Source: an uncultured Clostridia bacterium
Lineage (GTDB): Bacteria > Bacillota > Clostridia > Christensenellales > Borkfalkiaceae
DNA: 64,000 bases
NCBI GenBank assembly: GCA_904502225.1
Contig: CAJGDO010000002.1
Location: forward strand, 1-64,000
Direction of reading: 5' to 3'
A program made the position numbers and the translations under genes. The notes beneath the pieces are model-generated. The model worked only from the letters and a program-made list of their open reading frames with translations, did not search any database and was not told where the DNA came from. Positions 8,055-15,580 of this stretch are shown piece by piece (the first letter of the stretch is position 1; the number at the start of each line of letters is the position of its first letter).

Positions 8055-9569
8055 TTACTTTTGTCTATAAATTACAATCCTTTCATTTCCGCTCAACGGG
8101 AATTGCAAGTCTTTATTGGTTTGCCTAATCTTATCTGGGCATTGATTAAGCCTTTTTGCAAGTGCAAAAACGTCCTCACCACACCTTGCGATATACACGC
8201 TTATTGGGAAAGGGTTTTCTTCCTTATCCTCTAAAAACTTAATGTCGCTGACAACTTTATATTGAACCTTTTGGGTTGGATAAAGGGTTAAAAACACTTC
8301 ACCAAAAATTTCCAACTCGGTTGAAGACACGATTTTTGCCGTTGTCTTAAATGCTTTTGCATTAAAGCAGAACTCGGTGTTTTCACCAAACTCGCCCTCG
8401 ATAAAGTTTTCAAACGCAAACTCTATTTTTCTTGTAAAAACTTTGTTGTCGGTGTCCTTAAAATACACTGTGGTAAAATATTCGCCCACAACGTTTAAGC
8501 CGTCCGCCGTTCTATTATGCCCAACGATATTAACGTTTTCTAAACAACAGCAAACAACGCTAGCCCCAAGCGGAATTTCCATTGTAGAGCCTTTGCCACT
8601 TACCGAAAAGTTATAACTTCTTATTTCTTGGCATTGGCAAGAATAACAGTTTTCACTGACAAGTTCTAAATTCTTTTCCGTGCAGAACGCATCTTTGGCG
8701 TGACAATATGCATTTTGCGAAAAAGCCTCGCCCTCGAACTGCAAAGATACGTATGCATTAACCACGCTAACGCCACGCTCTTCATCAACGCCAACGTCCG
8801 TTCTAAACGACTTTTCTTTAACGGTTGCAACCGATAACATATTTGGCATTGCGTCCTCGCACTCGATTTCCATTCTGAACGGCAACACCCTATTTTCTCT
8901 TATTATATCCCTTTTTTCATTTTTTTGCAAGCATACTATTGATAAAAGCACTTCTCCATCAACGATAATGCTTCCAACACCGCATTGGGTTGCCGTAATA
9001 ACGCCTTTTGCCGTGTGGCACAACACTTGTTCAACGGGATATGAAAGTTCAAACTCTTCTTCAATAGGGTAAACGCTTTTAACCTTGCCAAGCGAAACAA
9101 GGCAGTTGTTTTCCACTTTATCAACAAACAAGTTATCCCCACCCACCAACGCACTGACACTGTGCGATTTTTGACAAGCAAGATAAACTGTTATAATTGC
9201 ACTTACCGATAGGTAAGCCCCCGTTTGCGAATATTCAACCTTTTCAATCTTTGCAGATACGCTCGACTTAATATCTTCCGCCACGCCCAACGCACTCAAG
9301 TCAAACGCCCCGTCAAAATCGACGGCACACTCGCTCTTTTTTAGGTTGTTTTCGTTGTCAACGTAAGTTATGTAAAAGTTTGTTTTTCCGTTATATTTTA
9401 TCTTCCCGTCTAAACTTTCGCCGTTTTCCACAAAACAAAATGGCGATATTGAAAGCACGCTAACGCACTCTTCATTTAACAAGGTTGATTTTGTTTCAAC
9501 CTTAATTTGTTCTTTTTTTTCAGATAACGCTTGTTCAAACGTAATTTTTTCAAAAACAGGCTCTACCAT
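8055..9569 (-). CDS. SipL-like protein: DUF3794 (SPOCS) repeats plus C-terminal LysM
   Basis: 504 aa. Repeated SPOCS/DUF3794 beta domains are seen (KIKYNGKTNFYITYVDNENN, VDGEVLLSIVCLQ, GEVFLTLYPTQKVQYKVVSD). The last ~50 residues form a LysM-type domain (ISVYIARCGEDVFALAKRLN). SipL in Clostridioides has this architecture and anchors the coat basement-layer protein SpoIVA through LysM, so a spore-coat role is likely. The in-frame TTG at 9581 is not the start: the GGAGGGG ribosome site falls within that extension and serves the ATG at 9569. No signal peptide is present. Neighbours ispE and veg fit a common clostridial order. Confidence 0.82.
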   Translation of the reverse strand: MVEPVFEKITFEQALSEKKEQIKVETKSTLLNEECVSVLSISPFCFVENGESLDGKIKYNGKTNFYITYVDNENNLKKSECAVDFDGAFDLSALGVAEDIKSSVSAKIEKVEYSQTGAYLSVSAIITVYLACQKSHSVSALVGGDNLFVDKVENNCLVSLGKVKSVYPIEEEFELSYPVEQVLCHTAKGVITATQCGVGSIIVDGEVLLSIVCLQKNEKRDIIRENRVLPFRMEIECEDAMPNMLSVATVKEKSFRTDVGVDEERGVSVVNAYVSLQFEGEAFSQNAYCHAKDAFCTEKNLELVSENCYSCQCQEIRSYNFSVSGKGSTMEIPLGASVVCCCLENVNIVGHNRTADGLNVVGEYFTTVYFKDTDNKVFTRKIEFAFENFIEGEFGENTEFCFNAKAFKTTAKIVSSTELEIFGEVFLTLYPTQKVQYKVVSDIKFLEDKEENPFPISVYIARCGEDVFALAKRLNQCPDKIRQTNKDLQFPLSGNERIVIYRQK

Positions 9570-9644
9570 TTTCCCCTCCAAAACATAAAATTATATTACA
9601 TTATATTATTTCTCTTTTAACATTATGCTATTTAGGAAAATGAA

Positions 9645-9673
9645 AAAAGCGTTGGGTTTTGCCAACGCTTTTT
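9645..9673. terminator. Terminator after veg
   Basis: Stem AAAGCGTTGG / CCAACGCTTT with a 6-nt loop; T-run on the minus side just after the veg stop at 9679. Confidence 0.75.
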
Positions 9674-9678
9674 ATAGA

Positions 9679-9936
9679 CTATTCCACGCCTTCTAAATTT
9701 ATTTCTTTCAGTTTAACTCTGCCACACATATATTCTGAATAAGAATAGGTGGTTTTGCCCTTAAACGTTTGGTCAACAGGGCAAACGGTAAATAGTGCGG
9801 GATAAACGCTTTTAACCTTGCCAACAAAACTTATCACTTTGTTCCTGCCAAGGTTTAATGTGACCGCAACCGATTTTTCTTGCATTTTTTTGATGCTTGA
9901 TTTTACTTCGGATAAAGATAAAGAACTTTTAATCAT
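9679..9936 (-). CDS. veg: Veg family protein
   Basis: 85 aa, the usual size. The family pattern LSEVKSSIKKMQEKSVAVTL, NLGRNKVISFVGKVKSVYPA, LFTVCPVDQTFKGKTTYSYS and EYMCGRVKL is clear. Veg is a small conserved Firmicutes protein; in Bacillus it stimulates biofilm matrix genes by countering SinR, though its biochemical activity is unsettled. No strong ribosome site is seen before the ATG. It ends in its own terminator. Confidence 0.88.
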   Translation of the reverse strand: MIKSSLSLSEVKSSIKKMQEKSVAVTLNLGRNKVISFVGKVKSVYPALFTVCPVDQTFKGKTTYSYSEYMCGRVKLKEINLEGVE

Positions 9937-9977
9937 ATATTAAATATTGACTAAAAATTCTTTTCTATACCTTTTAT

Positions 9978-10472
9978 TTAAAAATCTTCAACTTCTTCGC
10001 CGTCTTCGTCTTCATCATCTTCGTCGTCTTCATCATCTTCAAAGTCGGCTTCGTCAATGTCTGGAATATCAAAATCGTCCTCTTCTTCTTCAACGATTTC
10101 TTCTTCCTCTTCTTCTTCAAGGTCACCTTCTTCTTCGGCTAACTTGTTAAGAGAAAGCATTTCTTCATCTTCCTCTTCTTCCTCTTCTTCAGCGTCTAGA
10201 TATTCCTTCCAAGAATCGTCATCTAACTCATCAGAGCGTTCCTTATATTCTTTTTCTTCCAAACACTTATAGCACATCTTTTCACCCGGTCTAATAGGGT
10301 TTTGGTGGCAAACTGGGCAAAGGTCCATCATTTCGCCATCATCTTCATCATCAACAGCAAAAACGAGTTGAGGGCCCTTCTTCAATTCTGCTTTACAAAC
10401 TGCACAAAACTCTTCGCCCCTTTTAATGTAATTAAGTTCACATCTTGGGCACTTGATATAATCTCCTGGCAT
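9978..10472 (-). CDS. Double zinc-ribbon protein with a long polyacidic tail
   Basis: 164 aa. Residues about 1-30 hold CPRC..CAVC (C8, C11, C23, C26) and about 50-70 hold CPVC..CYKC, two four-Cys zinc ribbons. Residues about 90-164 are nearly all Glu and Asp (runs such as EEEEEEED and DDEDDEDDED). The tail is probably disordered and strongly negative, and could mimic nucleic acid or bind basic proteins. GGAG precedes the ATG. It sits alone between veg and spo0A. I do not recognise a named family and do not assign a function. Confidence 0.75.
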   Translation of the reverse strand: MPGDYIKCPRCELNYIKRGEEFCAVCKAELKKGPQLVFAVDDEDDGEMMDLCPVCHQNPIRPGEKMCYKCLEEKEYKERSDELDDDSWKEYLDAEEEEEEEDEEMLSLNKLAEEEGDLEEEEEEEIVEEEEDDFDIPDIDEADFEDDEDDEDDEDEDGEEVEDF

Positions 10473-10634
10473 AGTAAATTCTCCGTATATATCATATATA
10501 TTATTCTTTTGCTCAAAGCGTTAATATCTTTGCTTGCTATATTATATATACCTATAAAGAATTTGTAAACTGTTTTAATAAAAATTTTTAATTTTTTTAA
10601 TATTTTTTTATTTTTTCTTTATTTATTGTCTTTT

Positions 10635-11393
10635 CTATGCTTTTTCAAGTAGCATTTTATCGGCAATAAGTGCTATAAATTCGCCATTTGTCGGCTTTTC
10701 CGCACCAATATATGCACGAACGCCCAAAATTGAGTTAATGCTTTCAATCCTTCCCCTATTCCAAGCAACTTCTATTGCGTGGCGAATTGCACGCTCAACC
10801 TTGCTTGCAGTCGTTTGGTATTTTTCGCCAATCGATGGATAAAGTTTTTTGGTTATGTTGTTGATAATTTCAGGTTCTTTAATTGCCATAAGCACGCCTT
10901 CCCTTAAAAACGAATAGCCTTTTATATGTGGCGGGATTCCAACGTTAATAAAAATTCTGCTAACCTTTTCTTCAACGCTCATTTCGTGGAAACTTTCTTT
11001 TGCCTCTCTTGGCCTTGTTTCCACTTTATCATCCATCTCGTTCAACCTTTCAATCAAAGCCGAAAAGTTAATAGGCTTTGCCATAAAATAATCTGCCCCA
11101 GCACTCATAACCTTTGCAACGACTTCTTCGCTCATAAGAGCACTAACGACAACAATTTTAACGCTTAACTTCATTTGTTTGATTTTGTAAATAACGCTTA
11201 TGCCATCATACCCCACAAGCACCAAATCCATAACTAAAATTTTAGGTTTCTTTTCTTCTATCATAGGTAAAGCCGAAATTCCATCGGTGGCACAGCCAAT
11301 AACGGAATAATCTTCGGTGGTAGAAAACAAGTTTGCTAGTTCTTCGTTTTGCTCTTTGGTACCCTGCAATAAAAACACCGTTCTTTTCTGCAT
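10635..11393 (-). CDS. spo0A: Sporulation master regulator Spo0A
   Basis: 252 aa. Receiver domain residues about 4-122 with phosphoacceptor Asp in ILVMDLVLVGYDG and the conserved Lys in AKPINF; C-terminal Spo0A DNA-binding domain about 145-250, including VGIPPHIKGYSFLREGV, YPSIGEKYQTTASKVERAIR and GRIESINSILG. Phosphorylated Spo0A binds 0A boxes (TGTCGAA) to commit the cell to sporulation. AAGGAGC precedes the ATG. Two 0A boxes lie upstream together with a sigma-70-type promoter, which suggests autoregulation. Confidence 0.95.
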   Translation of the reverse strand: MQKRTVFLLQGTKEQNEELANLFSTTEDYSVIGCATDGISALPMIEEKKPKILVMDLVLVGYDGISVIYKIKQMKLSVKIVVVSALMSEEVVAKVMSAGADYFMAKPINFSALIERLNEMDDKVETRPREAKESFHEMSVEEKVSRIFINVGIPPHIKGYSFLREGVLMAIKEPEIINNITKKLYPSIGEKYQTTASKVERAIRHAIEVAWNRGRIESINSILGVRAYIGAEKPTNGEFIALIADKMLLEKA

Positions 11394-11421
11394 AAAACGC
11401 TCCTTTTCTCTTTATATTTGC

Positions 11422-11450
11422 ATTTTACTATAATATTTTTATTATTGCAA
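11422..11450 (-). promoter_or_regulatory. Sigma-70-type promoter of spo0A
   Basis: Minus strand TTGCAA, 17-nt spacer, TAAAAT. The transcript would begin about 20 nt upstream of the spo0A ATG. Confidence 0.6.
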
Positions 11451-11478
11451 GCGTTTTTTATCATATTTGTAAAATAAA

Positions 11479-11485
11479 TGTCGAA
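11479..11485 (+). promoter_or_regulatory. 0A box upstream of spo0A (proximal)
   Basis: TGTCGAA on the plus strand, about 65 nt upstream of the predicted spo0A transcript start. It sits in the centre of a 7-bp dyad (TAAAATA / TATTTTA). Matches the known Spo0A-box core. Confidence 0.65.
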
Positions 11486-11535
11486 TATTTTACAAAATTA
11501 CATTATTAGTGTTTTTCTAATGTTTTTCACTGTTT

Positions 11536-11542
11536 TTCGACA
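11536..11542 (-). promoter_or_regulatory. 0A box upstream of spo0A (distal)
   Basis: TGTCGAA on the minus strand, within AATGTCGAAAAAC, about 120 nt upstream of the predicted spo0A start site. Confidence 0.6.
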
Positions 11543-11681
11543 TTGTTTTTGGGCATAATAAATTTTGTACAAAATTCGTGCGTTTGTTTACAAAGTTCGG
11601 GGAAAGGGCAAAAAAATAAAATTGCAAAAAGAAAACGCCTTGCGTTTAGGGCGTTCCTATAAGGGAATTTTAATTTAATAC

Positions 11682-11732
11682 AAAAGTGTAGCCCACTATA
11701 CTTCGCTTTAAGGCGAAATATGGTGGGCTTTT
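11682..11732. repeat. Dispersed palindromic element, copy 2 of 3
   Basis: AAAAGTGTAGCCCACTATAC followed by an inner TTCGC/GCGAA stem and closing with GTGGGCTTTT. The two arms AGCCCAC and GTGGGCT pair perfectly. It shares its left-arm core with copies at about 1080 and 61461. Confidence 0.75.
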
Positions 11733-11796
11733 CTTTATCCACAAAATCTTAAAATAAAAAAGTTGTATTTTTAGCCGTGTGTCTAAAAGTGATATT

Positions 11797-12005
11797 GTTT
11801 ACGCAGTAAACAGTTTAGCCGAGCGAAGCGAACGCCAACTGCGTAAGCAGTTATATTTTGGCTATCGCCAAAGTTATATTAAATAAATCCTTAACTCGCC
11901 GTAAGGCGAATATAACTGCCGTAAGGCAATCTCACTCGTCATTAGACGAATATCACAAATCCGTAAGGATTTATTTAATTGCCGAATCCCTTGTAGGGAC
12001 TCGGC
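11797..12005. repeat. Array of about eight short hairpins with complementary linkers (array 1)
   Basis: Hairpins, mostly with 4-nt loops: GTTTAC/GTAAAC (11797-11811), AACTGC-GTAA-GCAGTT (11837-11852), TTTGGC-TATC-GCCAAA (11857-11872), TCGCC-GTAA-GGCGA (11896-11909), TGCC-GTAA-GGCA (11917-11928), TCGTC-ATTA-GACGA (11936-11949), AAATCC-GTAA-GGATTT (11957-11972), and GCCGA/TCGGC (11981-12005). Linkers GTGATATT and GTTATATT on the left are answered by AATATAAC and AATATCAC on the right. TTAAATAAATCC (11879-11890) is also a perfect complement of 11967-11978. Stem sequences differ while the pattern is kept. Confidence 0.8.
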
Positions 12006-12033
12006 TTAGCAAGGCGTTTGTTGTTTAGTTTTT

Positions 12034-13911
12034 TTAGTCGTTAAACAATTCTTCTGCTTTTGTTAAGTATGCTTTCAAGTTGTCAGCGATAAGGTCATCG
12101 ACAACTTCTCTATTAGAACTGTTTTTGAACTTTTTGAAGTAATCTTTAACTGCTTGGTATTTCACGTCAAAGCCGAGAGCCTTTGCTTCTTCAGTGTCAA
12201 CGCAAACCATAATGCCGTCTAACTCTTTGTATTTTTCAATAACTTCAAGGGCTTTTTTGATATATGCAAGTTTATCTTCTTGAATATTTTTAACCTTGCC
12301 TTTTATTGAGCCAAGAGCGTTATATTCGTCTAATACTTTGTTATATTCTTCCATAAATTCAGCGTCTTTTTCAGCATCGTCGCCAAGTCCGCCTTCTGGA
12401 AGATAAAGTTTGTCAATCTTTTCAGAAACAATGTCTGCCCTGTCGCTGTCAGCCATTTTGCCGATTTTTTTAGCGTTTTCTTCTTTTAAGAAATACAAAT
12501 CGGTTTTGCCGTCTTCATCGGTGTCTTTTTCTTCAACTTCGCTTGCAAGGTCAATATATTCAATATAAGACTTTCCTAAAAGCGAACTATCGCAATAGAA
12601 GATATAATCTTTTGCATCATCACCTTGACCGACTGTTATAATTTTTGGCATATACCAACTTGTTTCAACGCTTGCGTCAGAAACACGAATTTCTTTTTCC
12701 AAGGTTTCCAAATTGATTTTAGCAATTTCGCTTGATTCGTTGTAATAATATAAATATTCAACCCCGCCTTCGGTTCTAACAAAAAGCAATTTCAAAACGT
12801 CATCTTTTGTTAGAATAGGTTTTTTGGTCATTGCATCTTTTGTCAAAGCCGTTGTTTCATAAACGTTGGTTTCACCCACAACGTAAACTTTATCGAGTGA
12901 ACCGTTGAAAAGGTTGGTTGACTTGATATAATCTTTGTTTATAATTTCAGTATTTTTTGTTTTCTCTGACCAATTTGCAGGTTCGCTTGCATCAGCAAGG
13001 CTGATTGCATAATACTTGGTCGTTCCATTTGTGGTTTTGCTATAGAAAAGATATCCGTTATGGATTAAAGAAATTTGGAATTTTTCGTTATACTTTTCTT
13101 GGTTGATTTGACCGGTTGCAACCCTCTTTGGCGTGTTGTTGCCAGCAATAACTGCATAAACTTCGTTATAAGTTGCAACGGTTCTTTCATAACCAGCCTT
13201 GTCTGCGTTATCTTTGTCGTATTTATCTGTATAAACCGTTGCGGTAAAGTATGCAACCACACCGTTATAATCACTGCTACTAACAAAAGTCAAAGCATCC
13301 AAAGTGTATCCGTTTGCCGTTTTGTCCATTTTGATAACGGTTGACTTGGTGTCTTTTGCCGTGTTGTAGCAATAGAGTGCATTGTTTTCAAAATAATAAA
13401 TGTAAACGGTGTTGTCAGCCTTAACGATTCTATATTCGGTTGAAAGAGCGTTTATGGTAAAGAATTCATCAGTTTTGCCACTGCCATCAAGTTTGGTTCT
13501 CATAAACATCATTTTGCTTTTTGAAACTGTGCCGTAAGAGTTCTTTTCCACGCTTGGTGTGCCGTAATAAGCATAACCGCCATCGATAAACACGCCCATA
13601 TTATAGTCTGAAGCAACCATAAGTTTTGGAACAACGATTTCAGAGTTAGACAAGTCGTTTTTATCAGCAACCATCAAAGCACCTTTCAAAGGTTCGCCCA
13701 TCTTGTTGTTAGAAGTTGAAACGCCAAGACCGTTTATAAAATAGATATAGTTTTCGGTTTCAGCAATAAACCCGCCGTTGCTCCAAACCTCGCCACTGTT
13801 TTTCAAGGTCACCTTGCCAGACCAACTACCCTCCGAACAGCCCGAAAGGGTTGCTATACCTAGCACTAAAACTAGCATTGCACAAACTATTTTGGCTAAT
13901 AATTTTTTCAT
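12034..13911 (-). CDS. Secreted lipoprotein, beta-propeller-like (DUF5050-type), 625 aa
   Basis: The signal peptide LAKIVCAMLVLVLGIATLSG runs into a lipobox LSGC with the lipid-bearing Cys at about 25. Residues about 40-480 have repeated short beta segments with aromatic pairs (NYIYFINGL, NTVYIYYFENNALYCYN, GYLFYSKTTNGTTKYYAI, GVEYLYYYNESSEIAKINLE), typical of DUF5050/WD40-like propellers. The C-terminal ~110 residues are helical and charged. It is anchored on the outer face of the membrane; no catalytic motif is visible. It has its own promoter, and its leader contains a 9-bp dyad. Confidence 0.7.
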   Translation of the reverse strand: MKKLLAKIVCAMLVLVLGIATLSGCSEGSWSGKVTLKNSGEVWSNGGFIAETENYIYFINGLGVSTSNNKMGEPLKGALMVADKNDLSNSEIVVPKLMVASDYNMGVFIDGGYAYYGTPSVEKNSYGTVSKSKMMFMRTKLDGSGKTDEFFTINALSTEYRIVKADNTVYIYYFENNALYCYNTAKDTKSTVIKMDKTANGYTLDALTFVSSSDYNGVVAYFTATVYTDKYDKDNADKAGYERTVATYNEVYAVIAGNNTPKRVATGQINQEKYNEKFQISLIHNGYLFYSKTTNGTTKYYAISLADASEPANWSEKTKNTEIINKDYIKSTNLFNGSLDKVYVVGETNVYETTALTKDAMTKKPILTKDDVLKLLFVRTEGGVEYLYYYNESSEIAKINLETLEKEIRVSDASVETSWYMPKIITVGQGDDAKDYIFYCDSSLLGKSYIEYIDLASEVEEKDTDEDGKTDLYFLKEENAKKIGKMADSDRADIVSEKIDKLYLPEGGLGDDAEKDAEFMEEYNKVLDEYNALGSIKGKVKNIQEDKLAYIKKALEVIEKYKELDGIMVCVDTEEAKALGFDVKYQAVKDYFKKFKNSSNREVVDDLIADNLKAYLTKAEELFND

Positions 13912-13926
13912 AAATTCTCCACCTAG

Positions 13927-13954
13927 TTCGGTAAACTTTTGTCGTTTTACCGAA
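13927..13954. promoter_or_regulatory. Dyad in the leader of the lipoprotein gene
   Basis: TTCGGTAAA / TTTACCGAA, a perfect 9-bp inverted repeat with a 10-nt centre, between the promoter and the ribosome site. It may act as an operator or an RNA hairpin. Confidence 0.5.
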
Positions 13955-13998
13955 TATACTGTTTATAACTAACTTAATTTTAAAATATATCGCTATAT

Positions 13999-14027
13999 AT
14001 TATACCTTATATAAAAAAGTTTTGCAA
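13999..14027 (-). promoter_or_regulatory. Sigma-70-type promoter of the lipoprotein gene
   Basis: Minus strand TTGCAA, 17-nt spacer, TATAAT; gives a leader of about 80 nt. Confidence 0.65.
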
Positions 14028-14065
14028 TTATTTTTACCTTTTTTTTCTTTCAAGGAGCAAATTAT

Positions 14066-14344
14066 ATGGATAAATTCGGCATTTTTAACCTTTTAAATTC
14101 CTTTTTTTCTTTAACCAATCAAAAAAATCAAGCCACTGAAAACCAACCTGCCCCTTCGGGCGACCTTTTGAGTGGGCTTTTATCATCTTTTACTAAAAAT
14201 TTAAGCACCACGCAAAGCCAAAACGTTAAAGCCGAAAAACCCGCCACTCTTTCCCCTCACCCGCTCCAAGAACAAATGCTTTCAACCGTTGTCAACCACG
14301 ATGCTTTGGTAAAAAGGGTTAAGGAAAAACAAAAAACCTTTTAA
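14066..14344 (+). CDS. Small hypothetical protein, 92 aa
   Basis: Preceded by CAAGGAGCAAATTAT, a good ribosome site. The sequence begins MDKFGIFNLLNSFFSLTNQK and is rich in Gln, Asn, Ser and Pro in the middle, with a helical C-terminus (HPLQEQMLSTVVNHDALVKR). No signal peptide, membrane segment or known motif is seen. It lies divergent from the lipoprotein gene and convergent with rpsI, with a terminator between. I do not recognise it; the ribosome site and isolated position make it likely to be real. Confidence 0.55.
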   Translation: MDKFGIFNLLNSFFSLTNQKNQATENQPAPSGDLLSGLLSSFTKNLSTTQSQNVKAEKPATLSPHPLQEQMLSTVVNHDALVKRVKEKQKTF

Positions 14345-14400
14345 GGTTTGGGTATTAAGGTTTTTGTCTATTATGCATTTTAACCACTTAAAACCAAAAA

Positions 14401-14426
14401 AAAGCAAGGGAAAAAACCCTTGCTTT
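14401..14426. terminator. Bidirectional terminator between the small gene and rpsI
   Basis: AAAGCAAGGG / CCCTTGCTTT with a 6-A loop and T-runs on both strands. Confidence 0.8.
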
Positions 14427-14455
14427 TTGTGTTTTTTGATAATATCGATTTCCAA

Positions 14456-14869
14456 TTATCTCTTTGAGAATTGTGGAGCACGACGAGCCTTTTTCAAGCC
14501 GTATTTCTTTCTTTCCTTCATTCTTGAATCTCTGGTTAAGAAACCTGCTTTCTTAAGAGCTGCTCTCGTTTCTGGTTCTGCTTGCAATAAAGCACGAGCG
14601 ATACCATGACGGATAGCACCTGCTTGGCCAGTGAAACCACCACCGCAAACGTTTACGATAACGTCGTATTTAGCGTCTGCTTCAACCAAAACTAATGGTT
14701 GGCGAACGATAAGTTTAAGAGTGTCAAGACACAAATATTCATCAACAGACTTGCCGTTAATGGTTATTGCACCGTCACCTGCTGGGATAAGACGAACACG
14801 AGCAATTGCTTTCTTTCTTCTGCCTGTTCCCCAATATTGAACTTTTTTCTTTGATGTTGCTTTTGCCAT
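14456..14869 (-). CDS. rpsI: 30S ribosomal protein S9
   Basis: 137 aa. Contains [28 protein letters not shown] and the hallmark C-terminus [20 protein letters not shown] ending FSKR, whose last Arg reaches the ribosomal P site. It is 13 nt downstream of rplM, the conserved rplM-rpsI operon. Confidence 0.97.
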   Translation of the reverse strand: MAKATSKKKVQYWGTGRRKKAIARVRLIPAGDGAITINGKSVDEYLCLDTLKLIVRQPLVLVEADAKYDVIVNVCGGGFTGQAGAIRHGIARALLQAEPETRAALKKAGFLTRDSRMKERKKYGLKKARRAPQFSKR

Positions 14870-14882
14870 ATCTCCACCTCAA

Positions 14883-15314
14883 TTAAACTAATTTAAGCGT
14901 TTCAGGTTTTTGAGCCTGATGGTTGTGTTCTGCACCACGATAAACTTTAAGTTTGGTGAGCATAGAACGACCTAAACTGTTCTTTGGAAGCATGCCTTTA
15001 ACTGCTTCGTAAACAACAAAGTCTGCTTTGTTTTCCATTAAAGACTTATATTGAATTGATTTAAGTCCACCGATGTGACCGGTATGGTAAGTGTAATATT
15101 TCTTTTCTAATTTTTTGCCGGTTAATAAAACCTTATCGCAATTAACAACGATAACGAAATCGCCCGTATCAACGTTTGGAGTGAAAGTTGGCTTATTTTT
15201 GCCACGAAGAATTGCAGCGACTTTAGATGCGAGCCTACCTAAAACAAGACCTTCAGCATCAACAACATACCACTTTCTTTCCACGGTTTCTTTGTGAGCC
15301 ATGTAAGTTTTCAT
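14883..15314 (-). CDS. rplM: 50S ribosomal protein L13
   Basis: 143 aa. Matches L13 throughout: [57 protein letters not shown] and [20 protein letters not shown]. It is an early-assembling protein of the large subunit. AAGGAG precedes the ATG. A conserved-looking structured leader upstream suggests autoregulation with rpsI. Confidence 0.97.
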   Translation of the reverse strand: MKTYMAHKETVERKWYVVDAEGLVLGRLASKVAAILRGKNKPTFTPNVDTGDFVIVVNCDKVLLTGKKLEKKYYTYHTGHIGGLKSIQYKSLMENKADFVVYEAVKGMLPKNSLGRSMLTKLKVYRGAEHNHQAQKPETLKLV

Positions 15315-15366
15315 TGATTTTCTCCTTATAAATTGTATTTAATGTTAAGTGTTTTATATAAAAATC

Positions 15367-15427
15367 GTTCGATTGCCGTACACGAAACAGGCAATGTTGA
15401 GAGGGCTAATCTCAAAAATATCCGAAC
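15367..15427 (-). ncRNA. L13-type ribosomal-protein leader (cis-regulatory RNA) of rplM-rpsI
   Basis: On the minus strand an outer stem GTTCG/CGAAC encloses two hairpins, TTGAGA/TCTCAA and TTGCC/GGCAA, forming a three-way junction about 50 nt upstream of rplM. Position and shape fit the L13 leader known in Firmicutes, by which L13 represses its own operon. The assignment rests on hand folding. Confidence 0.6.
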
Positions 15428-15580
15428 TTTTCCTTATAAACGCCTAAATATATTAACTTTTTTTGCAATTTAAGTCAAGCATTTTTAAGGCTTTTTTATG
15501 CTTTTTCTTTTATTTTTTGTATATTTTTTATACACGGTCTATATATTGTGGTGCTTTTGACTTTTTACCACAAAAATTCA

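Larger units (their letters stand above)
11394..12033. other. Noncoding region: spo0A control sites, palindrome copy 2, hairpin array
   Basis: About 640 bases without a convincing gene. Parts: spo0A promoter and two 0A boxes (11422-11542), an AT-rich stretch, a palindromic element (11682-11732), and a dense array of small hairpins (11797-12005) ending at the 3' end of the lipoprotein gene. Confidence 0.75.

Noticed and set aside
8570..9569. SipL-like gene starting at the TTG 9581
   Set aside because: The Shine-Dalgarno GGAGGGG lies inside that extension and is correctly spaced for the ATG at 9569.
10057..10272. 71-residue Ser-rich plus-strand frame
   Set aside because: Antisense of the Glu/Asp-rich tail of the zinc-ribbon protein.
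11527..11742. 71-residue minus-strand frame upstream of spo0A
   Set aside because: No ribosome site, overlaps a 0A box and the palindromic element; amino acid composition is not protein-like.
11797..12005. Possible CRISPR array
   Set aside because: The repeated part is a short linker that reverses orientation mid-array, hairpin stems differ from unit to unit, the period is about 20 nt, and no cas gene is present. The same holds for 34017-34191.
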